The position numbers and the translations under genes were made by a program. DNA of 64,000 bases from Streptomyces sp. NBC_01296 (GTDB lineage: Bacteria; Actinomycetota; Actinomycetes; Streptomycetales; Streptomycetaceae): NCBI RefSeq assembly GCF_035984415.1, contig NZ_CP130720.1:682001-746000 (forward strand), in the 5' to 3' direction. Below are positions 9,665 to 21,504 of the stretch, in pieces. Within the stretch, counting starts at the first letter, position 1. Each line of letters opens with the position of its first letter. Below the pieces are notes generated by a model, which saw nothing but the letters and a program-made list of their open reading frames with translations, was not told the origin of the DNA and did no database searches.

Positions 9665-10573
9665 TCAGCGTGCAGCGGCGTCGGCGAGAACGGCTTCGAG
9701 GCGTGCCCGGCATTCGGCGACGAAGGCGGGGTAGGTGTGCCAGTAGTACGAGATCCCGCTCACGGCGACCGCTATCGCCCAGGCTCGGGCGCGGGTCCAG
9801 GTCGGTTCGTCGAGGTCGAGGGCGTTCCAGTAGGCCTGCCGTGCTCGGGGCGGCAGGTCCCAGACCGTGGCGTGCTCGGCGTCGGGAAAGCCGACCGACA
9901 GGGCTCCGAAGTCGATGACCGCGTGGAGCTTGCCCTCCCGGACCAGGAGGTTGGTGGGTTTGAGGTCACCGTGCAGCCACACGTGGGGCGCGGAAGGCTC
10001 GGGCAGCACGAGCGCGGTGCGCCACAGCTGTTCCAACGCCTCGACGTCGAGCTCCGAACCCACGGTGGTGCGGCAGTCGTCAAGGCGCGTGCCGAACCAC
10101 TCGTCGCACGGCTGCAGGCTGCCTCCGCGGTACCAGCTGAGGTCGTCCGTGCGAGTCGCCCCCATGAGGCCGATGCCGTGGAGCTCCCGTACGACCGCCG
10201 CCAGATCGGCTCCGAAGGCGGTCCAGTCCCGGACGGTGTCCGGACCTGCTTCGTCGCCGTCGAACCAGCGGTAGACCGACCAGGGGAGCGGGAAGGCGTC
10301 GGTGGGCGTCCCTGCGTGGACGGGCTCGGGGATGGGACACGCGAGGCGGGGTGCCAGCCGCGGGAGCCACTCCTGCTCCTTGTGCACGGACCGGGCGTTG
10401 TCGGCGGTTCGGGGAAGTCGCGCGACGAGGTCGTCCCCGAGCCGGTACATGATGTGGTCCGTACCCGCGCCGGCGGGCGACAACGGCAGGCCGGCCCACT
10501 CCGGGCGCTGCGCCTCCAGCAGTGACCTGACGAGCGCCCGGTCGATCGGGACCTCATGGTGATGAAGCGTCAT
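9665..10573 (-). CDS. Aminoglycoside phosphotransferase (APH)-family kinase
   Basis: 302 residues with the APH kinase fold: N-lobe GAGTDHIMYRLGDDLVARLPR, hinge region SVYRWFDGDEA, Brenner motif VWLHGDLKPTNLLV near 205 (catalytic Asp and Asn), and VIDFGALSVG metal-binding Asp. All catalytic residues are kept. These enzymes phosphorylate aminoglycosides or other hydroxylated small molecules using ATP or GTP; many chromosomal copies are not resistance genes. The ATG at 10573 is the first methionine with coding bias; it is divergent from the methyltransferase with an 87-base gap. I would not call resistance without a test. Confidence 0.88.
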   Translation of the reverse strand: MTLHHHEVPIDRALVRSLLEAQRPEWAGLPLSPAGAGTDHIMYRLGDDLVARLPRTADNARSVHKEQEWLPRLAPRLACPIPEPVHAGTPTDAFPLPWSVYRWFDGDEAGPDTVRDWTAFGADLAAVVRELHGIGLMGATRTDDLSWYRGGSLQPCDEWFGTRLDDCRTTVGSELDVEALEQLWRTALVLPEPSAPHVWLHGDLKPTNLLVREGKLHAVIDFGALSVGFPDAEHATVWDLPPRARQAYWNALDLDEPTWTRARAWAIAVAVSGISYYWHTYPAFVAECRARLEAVLADAAAR

Positions 10574-10660
10574 GGGCGCAGCTTCTCTGCCGAACGGGAC
10601 GGCGGGCCAGTGATTTTCGTTCCACGGCGCGTTGTCAGTGACGGCTGGCATGATCCCTGC

Positions 10661-11317
10661 ATGTCTGATGCAACCCGTGCCATTGCCGAGTACTGGGACG
10701 CTGCCGCGGCTGCGTTCGACGATGAGCCGGATCACGGCCTGCGCCAGGAGCACACCCGCACCGCGTGGGCCCGGCGCCTGACGTCCTGGCTCCCCCTCGG
10801 GTCGGCCGATGTCCTCGATGTCGGGTGCGGCACGGGGTCGTTGTCCCTGCTGCTGGCCGAGGCCGGGCACCGGGTCACGGGCGTGGACCTGGCGCCCCGG
10901 ATGGTGGAGCAGGCCGAGGCCAAGCTCACGGCCGCGGGGTTTGCGGGCCGCTTCCTCGTCGGCGACGCCGCCGTTCCGCCGACCGGGCAGGAGCGGTACG
11001 ACGTCGTTCTTTCCCGGCACCTGCTGTGGACCCTGCCCGACCCCGAGGCCGCACTCCGGGAGTGGGTCGCGCGCCTCGGCCCGGGAGGCCGGCTGGTGCT
11101 GGTCGAAGGGCGGTGGCGTGAGGCGGGCCAGAGCGGCGTGCCGTACGTCGCCGGAGCCGGGTCACTGCCCTGGCACGGCGGTGTCACCGCCGAGGACCTG
11201 GCCGCCGCCGTCCGTCCACTCGTATCGAACCTGCGCATCGAACCGCTCGGCTGGGACCCCGAGCTGTGGGGCGGACCCGTCACCGACGAGAGGTACGCGC
11301 TGATCGCCCGGGCCTGA
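10661..11317 (+). CDS. SAM-dependent class I methyltransferase
   Basis: 218 residues. Motif I is DVLDVGCGTGSLSLLLAE, with the acidic end of strand two in VTGVDLAPRMVEQAE, post-I GDAAVPP, motif IV YDVVLSRHLLWTLPD and motif VI LGPGGRLVLVEG. This is a Methyltransf_11/25 type acting on a small molecule that cannot be identified; the C-terminal half (about 150-218) would carry substrate specificity. ATG 10661 follows a purine-poor leader. The stop codon abuts the Fur stop on the other strand directly, so the two transcripts converge. Confidence 0.88.
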   Translation: MSDATRAIAEYWDAAAAAFDDEPDHGLRQEHTRTAWARRLTSWLPLGSADVLDVGCGTGSLSLLLAEAGHRVTGVDLAPRMVEQAEAKLTAAGFAGRFLVGDAAVPPTGQERYDVVLSRHLLWTLPDPEAALREWVARLGPGGRLVLVEGRWREAGQSGVPYVAGAGSLPWHGGVTAEDLAAAVRPLVSNLRIEPLGWDPELWGGPVTDERYALIARA

Positions 11318-14177
<2,860 letters not shown>

Positions 14178-14183
14178 TCGCGG

Positions 14184-14225
14184 CGTCCGGGTCGGTCGGC
14201 CCTCACCGGCCGACCGACCCGGGCG
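14184..14225 (+). terminator. katG terminator hairpin
   Basis: A 15-base perfect stem (14187-14201 with 14208-14222, core CCGGGTCGGTCGGC) and a six-base loop, extended by a wobble and two more pairs outward. It begins six bases after the katG stop. There is no U-tract, as is common for streptomycete terminators. Confidence 0.8.
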
Positions 14226-14237
14226 TCCTCTTCCCTT

Positions 14238-14385
14238 TCACCCCTGCGGGCCGCGGTCCTCCGTCGCCGCGCCCGTGCGCCGCTCGTGGCGCGCACGCGC
14301 CAGGTGGTGCGCGGGGCACAGCAGTTCACGCAGGGCCGCCTCGGTGCGCCGGCCCGGATTCACCACGGCGAGCCAGCGCGACGGC
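14238..14385 (-). pseudogene. C-terminal gene remnant, unidentified
   Basis: On the minus strand a frame with strong third-position GC reads SRWLAVVNPGRRTEAALREL and on to a stop at 14238-14240, but nothing upstream continues it; at about 14380 it runs into the MerR remnant on the other strand. It looks like the last 45 to 50 residues of a gene cut by a deletion. Family not recognised. Confidence 0.3.
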
Positions 14386-14677
14386 GTGTTGCCGCCCGCG
14401 GCGCGCACCGCTGCGGGCTACCGGGTCTACGGAGAGGTCCACCTGAACTCCGCGCTGGCCTACCGGGCCCTGGCGGCCGGTACGGGCCCGGTGGAGGCCA
14501 AGAGGATCGTGCGCCGACCACGAGGGGCCGACAGCTCGGCTGCTCGCGCTGCTCGACGCGGTACACGCCCGGCTCGACCGGGAGCGTACGGCTCTGGGGC
14601 TCGCCCGGCAGGCCGCCGGGGCGATCTCGGCCGAGCCGATCACCGACGTACCCCCGGACCGGCCGACTTCGGCGTGA
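14380..14677 (+). pseudogene. MerR-family regulator remnant (frameshifted)
   Basis: Frame one gives GVLPPAARTAAGYRVYGEVH, the wing and helix of a MerR DNA-binding domain, then LAAGTGPVEAKRIVR. Near 14515-14530 the homology moves to the next frame: DHEGPTARLLALLDAVHARL then DRERTALGLARQAAG, ending TSA and a stop at 14675. The start and first recognition helix are missing. So this is a MerR/TipA-like gene broken by an N-terminal loss and one frameshift. It explains most of the 600-base gap between katG and the DUF5996 gene. Confidence 0.6.
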
Positions 14678-14780
14678 CACATCCGCGCGCCGTACGCCGT
14701 GCCGGGGATTTGCCGTGCGGCGGGGTGAAGATGTCGGTGTCCGGGCCGCGAGGCGTAGTGCAACGAGCTGAGGTTGCTCA

Positions 14781-15722
14781 GTGGACCTGTTCCCTGCAAT
14801 TCCGCTGTCGGAGTGGCGAGACTCCAAGGAGACACTGCACCGGTTCACCCAGATCGTCGGCAAGATCCGGCTGGCGAACAGCGCGCGGCGCAACCACTGG
14901 TGGAACGTCCCGTTCCATGTCTCCGGGCGGGGTGTGACGACCCGCCCGATGGGCGGGACCGACGGCAATCCGCTCTTCACGATGGACTTCGATTTCGTCG
15001 ACCACCAGTTGACCGTCTCGTCCCTCGACGGATCGACCGCTTCCTTCCCGCTCGCCGGTCAGTCCGTGGCGTCGTTCTACCGCGAAACGCTCGCCGCTCT
15101 CGACGGGGTCGGCGTGGCAGTGACCGTCGCGCACCCCCGCCCGTACGGTCTGCCCGGCGCACAGCGGCCGTTCGCGGAGGACACGGAGCATGCTTCCTAC
15201 GATCCGTTCTGGGTCAACCGCCACTGGCAGGTGCTCAGCCAGGTCAGCCTCGTCCTGGAGGAGTTCGCTTCCGGTTTCGCCGGGAAGACCAGCCCGGTGC
15301 ACCTCTTCTGGCATTCCTACGACATCGCGGTCACCCGGTTCTCCGACCGCTTCGTCGAGCTGGGGGCGAGCGTCGACCCCGTGACCCGTGAGGCCTACTC
15401 GCGCGAGGTCATCAGCTCCGGCTTCTGGTTCGGCGACGACACCTCTCCCCGGCCGGCCTTCTACGCGTACGCCGCTCCGGAGCCGGACGGCCTGACCGGG
15501 CATCCGCTGCGTCCGGCGGCCGCGCGCTGGGCCGAGCGGGGCATGAGCCGCCTGGCCGTGCTGGACTACGACGAGGTCCGGGGCAGCGCGAACCCCCGGG
15601 AGACCGTCCTCGATTTCTACGCGTCCCTGTACCGGACCGCGGCAGGCCTGGCCGGCTGGGACATCGAGCGCCAATCCTGCCCCGGTGGCATCACCGATCC
15701 CCTGGCCCGTGGACAAGCATGA
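14781..15722 (+). CDS. DUF5996 family protein
   Basis: 313 residues, cytoplasmic, no signal or membrane segment. Diagnostic stretches are FPAIPLSEWRDSKETLHRFTQ, IRLANSARRNHWWNVPFHV and HLFWHSYDIAVTRFS (quoted in pieces: PLSEWRDSKETLHRF, NHWWNVPFHV, FWHSYDIAVTRFS), typical of DUF5996, whose function is not known; the His/Trp-rich motifs suggest a metal or heme site but this is unproven. GTG 14781 has GAGCTGAGG seven bases before it. It ends overlapping or next to the SpoIIE-family gene, so the pair is probably co-transcribed. Confidence 0.85.
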   Translation: MDLFPAIPLSEWRDSKETLHRFTQIVGKIRLANSARRNHWWNVPFHVSGRGVTTRPMGGTDGNPLFTMDFDFVDHQLTVSSLDGSTASFPLAGQSVASFYRETLAALDGVGVAVTVAHPRPYGLPGAQRPFAEDTEHASYDPFWVNRHWQVLSQVSLVLEEFASGFAGKTSPVHLFWHSYDIAVTRFSDRFVELGASVDPVTREAYSREVISSGFWFGDDTSPRPAFYAYAAPEPDGLTGHPLRPAAARWAERGMSRLAVLDYDEVRGSANPRETVLDFYASLYRTAAGLAGWDIERQSCPGGITDPLARGQA

Positions 15723-15729
15723 GAGTGGG

Positions 15730-17835
15730 GTGTTCCAGGTGACCCGGAGCGAGTCGGCCGCACCTCTGAACGCGCCGGAGGCCGCGATGCTGGACGCCCT
15801 GTTCAGCCAGTCCCCGGTGGGCTTGCACCTGCTGGACACCGAACTGCGCATCGTACGCATCAACACCGCCACGCCCGCCATGCAGGGCGTGCGCGCGCAG
15901 GACGTCGTAGGGCGCCGTTTCAACGAGGTCTACGGGGTCGTCGACCCCGACGCGGCCATGGACCTCGCTCGTGGAGTGCTGGAGAGCGGTGTGGCCGTGG
16001 TGGGGCACCTCCTGCGGGCACACCGCCTGGCCGATCCCGACACGGAGCACTTCTACGAGGTCTCCGTCTTCCGCCTCGAGTCGCCGTCCGGGGAGGTGCT
16101 CGGCCTCGCGGTGGCCGTGGTCGAGGTCACCGAGCGGGAGAAGGGGCGCGCCCGCACGGAGGTGCTCCGCATCGCCCGCGAGCAGGTGGGGCGGACGCTC
16201 GACGTGATGGCCACCTGCCAGGAACTCGTGGACGTCATGGTGCCGCGCGTGGCCGACGTGGCGGTCGTGGAGGTGGTGGACGCCGTACTGCGGGGCGACG
16301 AGCCCCCGCTCGCTCCCCTCCCGCACGAGGTTCCGCTGCGCCGCGCCGCGTTCCGCAGCAGCGCCGGCAGCGGCCGCCGGGGCGGCGGCGCCGACGAACC
16401 ACAGGCGCATCCGCTGGGCGACGTACGCGCCCTGCCCGCCCCCACGCCCTACACCCAGGCCCTTTCCGACCTGCGGCCCCGCACGGTCGCCCTGGACGGC
16501 GACCTCCCGTGGCTCGCCGCGGATCCGGACCGCGCGGAGGCGATCCGCACAGCCGGGGCCCATCACCTCATCACGGCTCCGCTGACCGTACGGGACACCG
16601 TGCTGGGCCTGATCAGCCTGTACCGGACACAGCAGCCCGATCCGTACGACGAACACGATGTCGCGCTCGTGCTCCAACTGGCCGACCACACGGCGCTGTG
16701 CATCGACAACGCCCGCCGCTACACGCGCGAGCACACCATCGCCGCGACCGTCCAGCGGCAGCTGCTCCCCCGCCGCCCGGCCTCCCACACGGCGCTGGAG
16801 ACGGCGTATCTGCTCCTGCCGTCCGACAGCGGAGTGCAGTGGTACGACAGCATCCCCCTGCCCGGAGCCCGTACGGCACTGGTCGTGGGCGGCATCGTCG
16901 GCCAAGGGGTCCACTCGGCGGCCGTCATGGGACAGCTGCGGACGGTCGTGCGCTCCCTGGCCGCGTTCGACCTGGAACCCGACGAACTCCTCGCCCGGCT
17001 GAACGACACCGCGACGTTCCTGGCAGCCGAGCGTGCGGCCCTGCCGACCGCCGACCCGGTGCACCACCAGGCGTTCGCCGCGCGCTGCACGTACGCCGTC
17101 TACGACCCGCTGACCCGGACCTGCACGGTCGCGGGAGCCGGCTCCCCGAGCCTCGTCGTCGTCCACCCGGACGGAAGCACCGAGTTCCGCGCCGTGCCGT
17201 CCGGGGCCCGGTTGGGCAGCGCCGAGGGAACGCCCTTCGCCGCGACGGCGTTCGAGATCCCGGAGGGCAGTCTTTTGATTCTCTCCGACACACCGATGCC
17301 GACGCTGGAGCCGCCCGCCGACCCGGACGTCTTCGTGCGCCTGCTCGCCCAGGCGGACCGCTCCCTGGAGGAGTTGCGCGACGACGTCCTGTACGCGTTC
17401 GCGGCTGGTGCCCAAACGGGCCCCACCGCGCTCCTGCTCGCCCGTACGCGTCCCTTCCCCGCCGACCGGGTGGCCGTCTGGCAGCTCCCGGACACCCCGA
17501 CGGCCGCCGCCACCGCCCGGCGCCTGGTCCGCGGCCGGCTCATCGCCTGGAACGTGGAGGAGGAGACGGCCTTCGACACCGAGGTCATCGTCAGCGAGCT
17601 CGTCACCAACGCCGTCCGCTACGGAACCCCGCCACTGGAGCTGCGCGTCATCAACGACCGAGCCCTCACGTGCGAGGTACGTGACAGCAGCCGGTCGGCT
17701 CCGCACCTGCGCCACGCCGGTGTCGTCGACGAGGGCGGCCGCGGGCTGTTCATCATCGCGCAGCTCGCCCAGGCCTGGGGCACCCGGTACGCGGCGGACG
17801 GCAAGACCATCTGGACCGAGCAGACGCTCCGGTAG
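15730..17835 (+). CDS. PAS-GAF-SpoIIE-HATPase regulator, predicted pseudophosphatase
   Basis: About 701 residues. Order: PAS (about 15-130, SQSPVGLHLLDTELRIVRIN), GAF (about 150-345, LQLADHTALCIDNARRYTRE), SpoIIE/PP2C fold (about 350-570), RsbW-like HATPase (about 575-701, FDTEVIVSELVTNAVRYG, GGRGLFII). In active relatives the metal ligands sit in GGDWYD, GDVxGHG and TDGL/DD motifs; here these read GVQWYD, GGIVGQG and LSDTPMP, and the last DD is lost. So dephosphorylation of an anti-sigma antagonist is unlikely, while the anti-sigma kinase half looks intact. GTG 15730 has a weak GAGAG site; GTG 15709, overlapping the DUF5996 stop, is possible. Confidence 0.88.
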   Translation: MFQVTRSESAAPLNAPEAAMLDALFSQSPVGLHLLDTELRIVRINTATPAMQGVRAQDVVGRRFNEVYGVVDPDAAMDLARGVLESGVAVVGHLLRAHRLADPDTEHFYEVSVFRLESPSGEVLGLAVAVVEVTEREKGRARTEVLRIAREQVGRTLDVMATCQELVDVMVPRVADVAVVEVVDAVLRGDEPPLAPLPHEVPLRRAAFRSSAGSGRRGGGADEPQAHPLGDVRALPAPTPYTQALSDLRPRTVALDGDLPWLAADPDRAEAIRTAGAHHLITAPLTVRDTVLGLISLYRTQQPDPYDEHDVALVLQLADHTALCIDNARRYTREHTIAATVQRQLLPRRPASHTALETAYLLLPSDSGVQWYDSIPLPGARTALVVGGIVGQGVHSAAVMGQLRTVVRSLAAFDLEPDELLARLNDTATFLAAERAALPTADPVHHQAFAARCTYAVYDPLTRTCTVAGAGSPSLVVVHPDGSTEFRAVPSGARLGSAEGTPFAATAFEIPEGSLLILSDTPMPTLEPPADPDVFVRLLAQADRSLEELRDDVLYAFAAGAQTGPTALLLARTRPFPADRVAVWQLPDTPTAAATARRLVRGRLIAWNVEEETAFDTEVIVSELVTNAVRYGTPPLELRVINDRALTCEVRDSSRSAPHLRHAGVVDEGGRGLFIIAQLAQAWGTRYAADGKTIWTEQTLR

Positions 17836-18029
17836 GGTGCCCCACGAGGCGGCCCTACCGCTCGCCCGCCCGCCTGGTACCGCCTCGCCCCGATTGTCCA
17901 CCGGGCCCCGACGGGCCTCCTGGAATCGCAGTGGTCAAAGAGGGCCACCCCCGTGATCAAGGCTCTGCGGCTGTGTACTCTGAGCGAGCTTTCGAACCTG
18001 TTCAAGCGTGAACCGAAATGGGGGGGCCG

Positions 18030-19700
18030 GTGCGCAATCGCCGACTCGTAATGTCCGCTGCCGTCGTGGCAGCCAGTGTGGGTCTCATACCGGGGGTGGC
18101 CCAGGCCGGGCCGGCCACGCCGGGCACCGCGGGCCCGCACGGGGTGACCGTGCCCGACGTGGACCTGAACAAGGCCGCGGCGTCGAACTTCACGACCTTC
18201 AAGAGCCCTGCCGAGCAGACGGTCCAGACCTCGTCCGCCGCCAAGGCCAACGGCAAGGGCGCTGCCTCCCCGCAGGCGGAGGGCATCGCCGCGTCGGAGC
18301 CGACGGTCGGCCTGACCGCCAAGGGCGTCAGCGCGCGCGGGATCAGCCTGGACATCGCCGTCGTGAGCGACCCGGGCACCGCGCTCTCGGTCAACGTCGC
18401 CTGGGGTGACGGCACCAGCGTGACGTTCGGCGCCAACGGGCCGACCAACTCGACGGAGACGCACTCCTACCCGGAGATCGGCTCGTACACCGTCAAGGTC
18501 ACCCTGTCGGACGGTTCGGGCGAGCGGGCCGTCAACCAGCTGCAGGTCGTGACGCCCGGCTCCGACTTCACCCCGTACGCCCCCACCCGTCTGCTGGACA
18601 CCCGCAGCGGCATCGGTACGGAGCAAGGCAAGATCCCCGCGTACGGCACCACCCGGGTCAAGATCTCCGGCAACGGCGCCATCCCCGCCGGTGTCACGGC
18701 CGTGGTCCTGAACGTCACCGCCACCAACACCACCAGCGGCGGCCACGTCACGGTCTACCCCGAGGGCAGCGACCGTCCGACCACGTCGAACGTCAACTTC
18801 TCGGCCGGCCAGACGGTCCCGAACCTGGTCATCGTGCCGGTCAACAAGAACGGCTACGTCGACCTGTACAACGGCGGCTGGGAGTCGGTCGACCTGATCG
18901 CCGACATCACCGGCTACTTCACCCGCACCTCCTCCAGCGGCTACACCCCGCTGACCCCCTCGCGCTTCCTCGACACCCGCGAGGGCCTCGGGCAGGTCGC
19001 CGGCCAGGGCACCATCGGCGTCCAGATCACGGGCAAGGGCGGCATCCCGTCCGGCGCCACGGCCGTCGCGCTGAACGTGACCGTCACCAACCCGCGCGAA
19101 GACGGCCACCTGACGGTCTTCCCGAGCGGCGGGTCGGTCCCGACCACGTCCAACCTGAACTTCCGCGGTGGCCAGACCGTCGCCAACTCCGTCATCGTGC
19201 CGGTGGGTCCCGACGGCTCGATCAAGGTCCGCAACGGCGCCTGGAAGGGCACCGACGTCATCGTCGACGTGGTCGGCTACTACAGCCAGGACAGCCAGGG
19301 CGCCTACCTGCCGTTCCTGCCGGAGCGACTGCTCGACACCCGTGACCCGGCGGACTGGCCGTACGGCCAGCTGGAGGGCCAGGGCTACATCTACATGCCG
19401 CTGTCCACCACGCGCCCGAGCAACACGGCGTACGTGCTGAACACCACGGTCACCAACCCCCGGGGCGACGGCTACCTGACGGTGTCCCCGGACCCGAACA
19501 GCCTGTACGACTACGACAACGGCTGGGAGATCTGGCCGACGCCGCCCAACTCCTCCAACCTGAACTGGAAGAAGGGCAACACCGTCCCGAACCTGGTCCA
19601 GGCGGGCATGGGCAACAACGGCATCGTCGACTTCTGGAACCGCGGCTGGGACAACATCGACCTCGTGGTCGACATCTTCGGCGTCTACCAGACGAACTGA
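18030..19700 (+). CDS. Secreted protein: PKD domain plus three LDTR/GYF repeats
   Basis: About 556 residues. A signal peptide (RRLVMSAAVVAASVGLIPG, cleaved after AQA) is followed by a linker, a PKD-like Ig domain at about 85-175 (VNVAWGDGTSVTF, YPEIGSYTVKVTLSDG), and three modules of about 120 residues starting near 181, 304 and 425. Each begins PTRLLDTR/PSRFLDTR/PERLLDTR, has TAVVLNVTxTN, GHxTVYP, SNxNFxxGQTVxN, and ends VDLIxDIxGYF. Such modules occur on actinobacterial secreted enzymes and surface proteins and are thought to bind glycan or wall, but no enzyme domain is present here. GTG 18030 follows a run of G; ATG 18018 is alternative. Confidence 0.85.
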   Translation: MRNRRLVMSAAVVAASVGLIPGVAQAGPATPGTAGPHGVTVPDVDLNKAAASNFTTFKSPAEQTVQTSSAAKANGKGAASPQAEGIAASEPTVGLTAKGVSARGISLDIAVVSDPGTALSVNVAWGDGTSVTFGANGPTNSTETHSYPEIGSYTVKVTLSDGSGERAVNQLQVVTPGSDFTPYAPTRLLDTRSGIGTEQGKIPAYGTTRVKISGNGAIPAGVTAVVLNVTATNTTSGGHVTVYPEGSDRPTTSNVNFSAGQTVPNLVIVPVNKNGYVDLYNGGWESVDLIADITGYFTRTSSSGYTPLTPSRFLDTREGLGQVAGQGTIGVQITGKGGIPSGATAVALNVTVTNPREDGHLTVFPSGGSVPTTSNLNFRGGQTVANSVIVPVGPDGSIKVRNGAWKGTDVIVDVVGYYSQDSQGAYLPFLPERLLDTRDPADWPYGQLEGQGYIYMPLSTTRPSNTAYVLNTTVTNPRGDGYLTVSPDPNSLYDYDNGWEIWPTPPNSSNLNWKKGNTVPNLVQAGMGNNGIVDFWNRGWDNIDLVVDIFGVYQTN

Positions 19701-19735
19701 TCCAGGCGAAACGATCCGCCAGCAGGTGTGAACGA

Positions 19736-19778
19736 CAGCGCCTCGGGACGGCCCTTGCGGCCGCCACCCGGGGCGCTG
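19736..19778 (+). terminator. Terminator hairpin after the secreted repeat protein
   Basis: CAGCGCCTCGGG (19736-19747) pairs with CCCGGGGCGCTG (19767-19778), one G-U pair, and the loop itself can pair through CGGCC and GGCCG. It starts 36 bases after the stop. Confidence 0.75.
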
Positions 19779-19803
19779 CGCGTGTTCCCCCGGCCTCGGC
19801 CGG

Positions 19804-20000
19804 TCAGGCCGGCGCCCGGGTGCGGCTGAGGAGGGTGCCCGGCACGGCCACGGGGGCGGGCAGGGCCACCGCGTAGTGGGCGAACAGCGGGGCGCGGCGG
19901 CCGCGATCAGCGCGAGGTTCGCCACCGTGAGCGCGGGGCCGACGGTCCCGACGCCCAGGTCCTGCACCCGTACGAAGGCTGAGGCCGCGCCTCATCCGGT
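19804..20000 (-). pseudogene. C-terminal membrane-protein remnant (frameshifted)
   Basis: On the minus strand VGTVGPALTVANLALIAAAAP reads in one frame and, after a one-base slip near 19890, LFAHYAVALPAPVAVPG and TLLSRTRAPA to a stop at 19804 in the next. The hydrophobic composition suggests the end of a transporter or membrane enzyme. No intact upstream part is found, so it is a fragment. The rest of 19779-20047 shows nothing else convincing. Confidence 0.35.
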
Positions 20001-20047
20001 CGGTACCGCGTTCGCACCCACCACGAACCGGTGAGGACGAGGTCCGG

Positions 20048-20566
20048 TCAGCCCTCGTCCACGTTCCACCGCCGCGGCAGGTCCGCGTCGCAGAAGACAC
20101 AGACGAAGTCGCCCTCACGCACGACGTTCAACTGCCGGCAGGACACACAGCGGCGGAACACGACCTCGTGCGTGAACCCGGCCGGACCCTCGATCCCCGC
20201 CCGGTCGAGCGCATCGGCCACGGCCGGCCACGACTCCACGTCCGGGCAGTAGCCGGTCGACTGGTTGCTGACCTCACCGACCACCCACCGCCCCGACTCC
20301 TCGCACAGGCTCAACTCGCCCGCACTCAGAACGGCCTCGCCACCCGCACACACCACATGCTCACTACGCCGCGGCGCGAGCCGCAGCACACCGTCCGCGC
20401 CGACGACGAAGGTGAACGGCTCCGCCAGATCCGCCGCAGGCAGCCCCGAAACCCACTGCTCGAGCCTTCGCGGCGACCCAACGGCCCAGCCCTCACCTCC
20501 GACACGGACCAGGGCCCTCAACTCGGCCGGCCCGACATAGCGATACAACCGCCCCTGCACACCCAT
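20048..20566 (-). CDS. Unknown protein with C-terminal zinc-ribbon
   Basis: 172 residues. The N-terminal two thirds (GRLYRYVGPAELRALVR, EPFTFVVGADGVLRLAPR, SGRWVVGEVSNQSTG) has no known domain; the last 40 residues carry RRCVSCRQLN and VCVFCDADLP, a CxxC-CxxC zinc ribbon. The layout resembles bacterial immunity or adaptor proteins but that is a guess. ATG 20566 has GAGGG upstream; GTG 20581 is a possible earlier start. It stands alone between a remnant and another unknown gene on the same strand. Confidence 0.7.
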   Translation of the reverse strand: MGVQGRLYRYVGPAELRALVRVGGEGWAVGSPRRLEQWVSGLPAADLAEPFTFVVGADGVLRLAPRRSEHVVCAGGEAVLSAGELSLCEESGRWVVGEVSNQSTGYCPDVESWPAVADALDRAGIEGPAGFTHEVVFRRCVSCRQLNVVREGDFVCVFCDADLPRRWNVDEG

Positions 20567-20708
20567 GCCGGACACCCTCACACTCAGGCCGCAGCTTGCC
20601 GTGAGCGGCGGGTCCGGCCCGCCGTCGGGCTGGTCACGGTGTTCTTGGCGGACCGCCTACGGGCTCGGAGCGCGACCATCGGCCCGAGGTGGTCGATGAC
20701 GCATCCGG

Positions 20709-21245
20709 TCACGGGCCTGTGTTTCCTTCGAAGTCGCCCAGGTTGATCAGGCTCACTCGGTGGTCCCAGGCGTCCCACCTCACAGACTTCTGCGCCTCCC
20801 AGTAGTAGTTGACGTAGCCCATGAGGTCGCCGTACGCCTCGTCCTCATGCGCCCGATCGGGTCTGCCGAACGCGGCCAGGAGTTCCTCGTACGAGGTCAG
20901 ATGAGCGAAATGGGACAGGTGCGGACCGTAGATCGCGAAGCCGACGACCGTCCCGGCTCGAACCTCGTAGGTGAGTTCGTCAGCGCAGTACAAGAATCCG
21001 TCTGACCGGGCAGCGTGGTCGACGACCTCGTCGAGGGACAGCCGCCGCCCGTCGGCGTCGTGGTACTCGCTGTCCATGTCGGTCCCACCGCGGTACCGGG
21101 CGACTACGGAGGACTGGGCCTGGATGATGCTCCGGCGTGGAACGCTGGTGGCTGGTGCTCCCAGGGCCGTGCCGCCCATCTCGACGCTCGCGAGGTCGAG
21201 GTGTGGCCGGGACAGCATGTCCAGGTTGTCGAGGATCTCGATCAT
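20709..21245 (-). CDS. Unknown soluble protein
   Basis: 178 residues. Seen: DADGRRLSLDEVVDHAAR, TYEVRAGTVVGFAIYGPHL, SYEELLAAFGRPDRA, and NYYWEAQKSVRWDAWDHRVS. I do not recognise a family; similar small proteins next to each other in streptomycetes are often orphan immunity-like proteins. ATG 21245 is the first start but lacks a ribosome site; ATG 21077 (MDSEYHD) has GGTGGG six bases upstream and could be the true start, leaving about 122 residues. Confidence 0.65.
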   Translation of the reverse strand: MIEILDNLDMLSRPHLDLASVEMGGTALGAPATSVPRRSIIQAQSSVVARYRGGTDMDSEYHDADGRRLSLDEVVDHAARSDGFLYCADELTYEVRAGTVVGFAIYGPHLSHFAHLTSYEELLAAFGRPDRAHEDEAYGDLMGYVNYYWEAQKSVRWDAWDHRVSLINLGDFEGNTGP

Positions 21246-21504
21246 CGTCAGAGTCTAGGCTCGGCCCGCCGTTCGGGATCTCCCCGGCCACCGCCTGCCG
21301 GGCCGTCCCACACCTGCGGTCGGGTTGAGCTCCGTCAGCGGGGCGCCTGGAGGCGTATCGGTGAGGCAGTGCGCGTGCTCGCCGTTGACCAAGAACCGGA
21401 CAGCCGCCCGGCGTTATGCCTCGTCAACCGGCATGCCCACCCATGACCGGCCTGACGGCGAGCCGGAGTCGGGCTGGGGAGGCTTCGTTGCTCTTTGCCT
21501 GGGC

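Noticed and set aside
9665..10573. Aminoglycoside resistance gene
   Set aside because: The fold and Brenner motif are there, but chromosomal APH-like kinases have many substrates; resistance is not supported by context.
15691..17901. Long open frame antisense to the SpoIIE-family gene
   Set aside because: Same cause; its residues mirror the real gene and no domain can be read.
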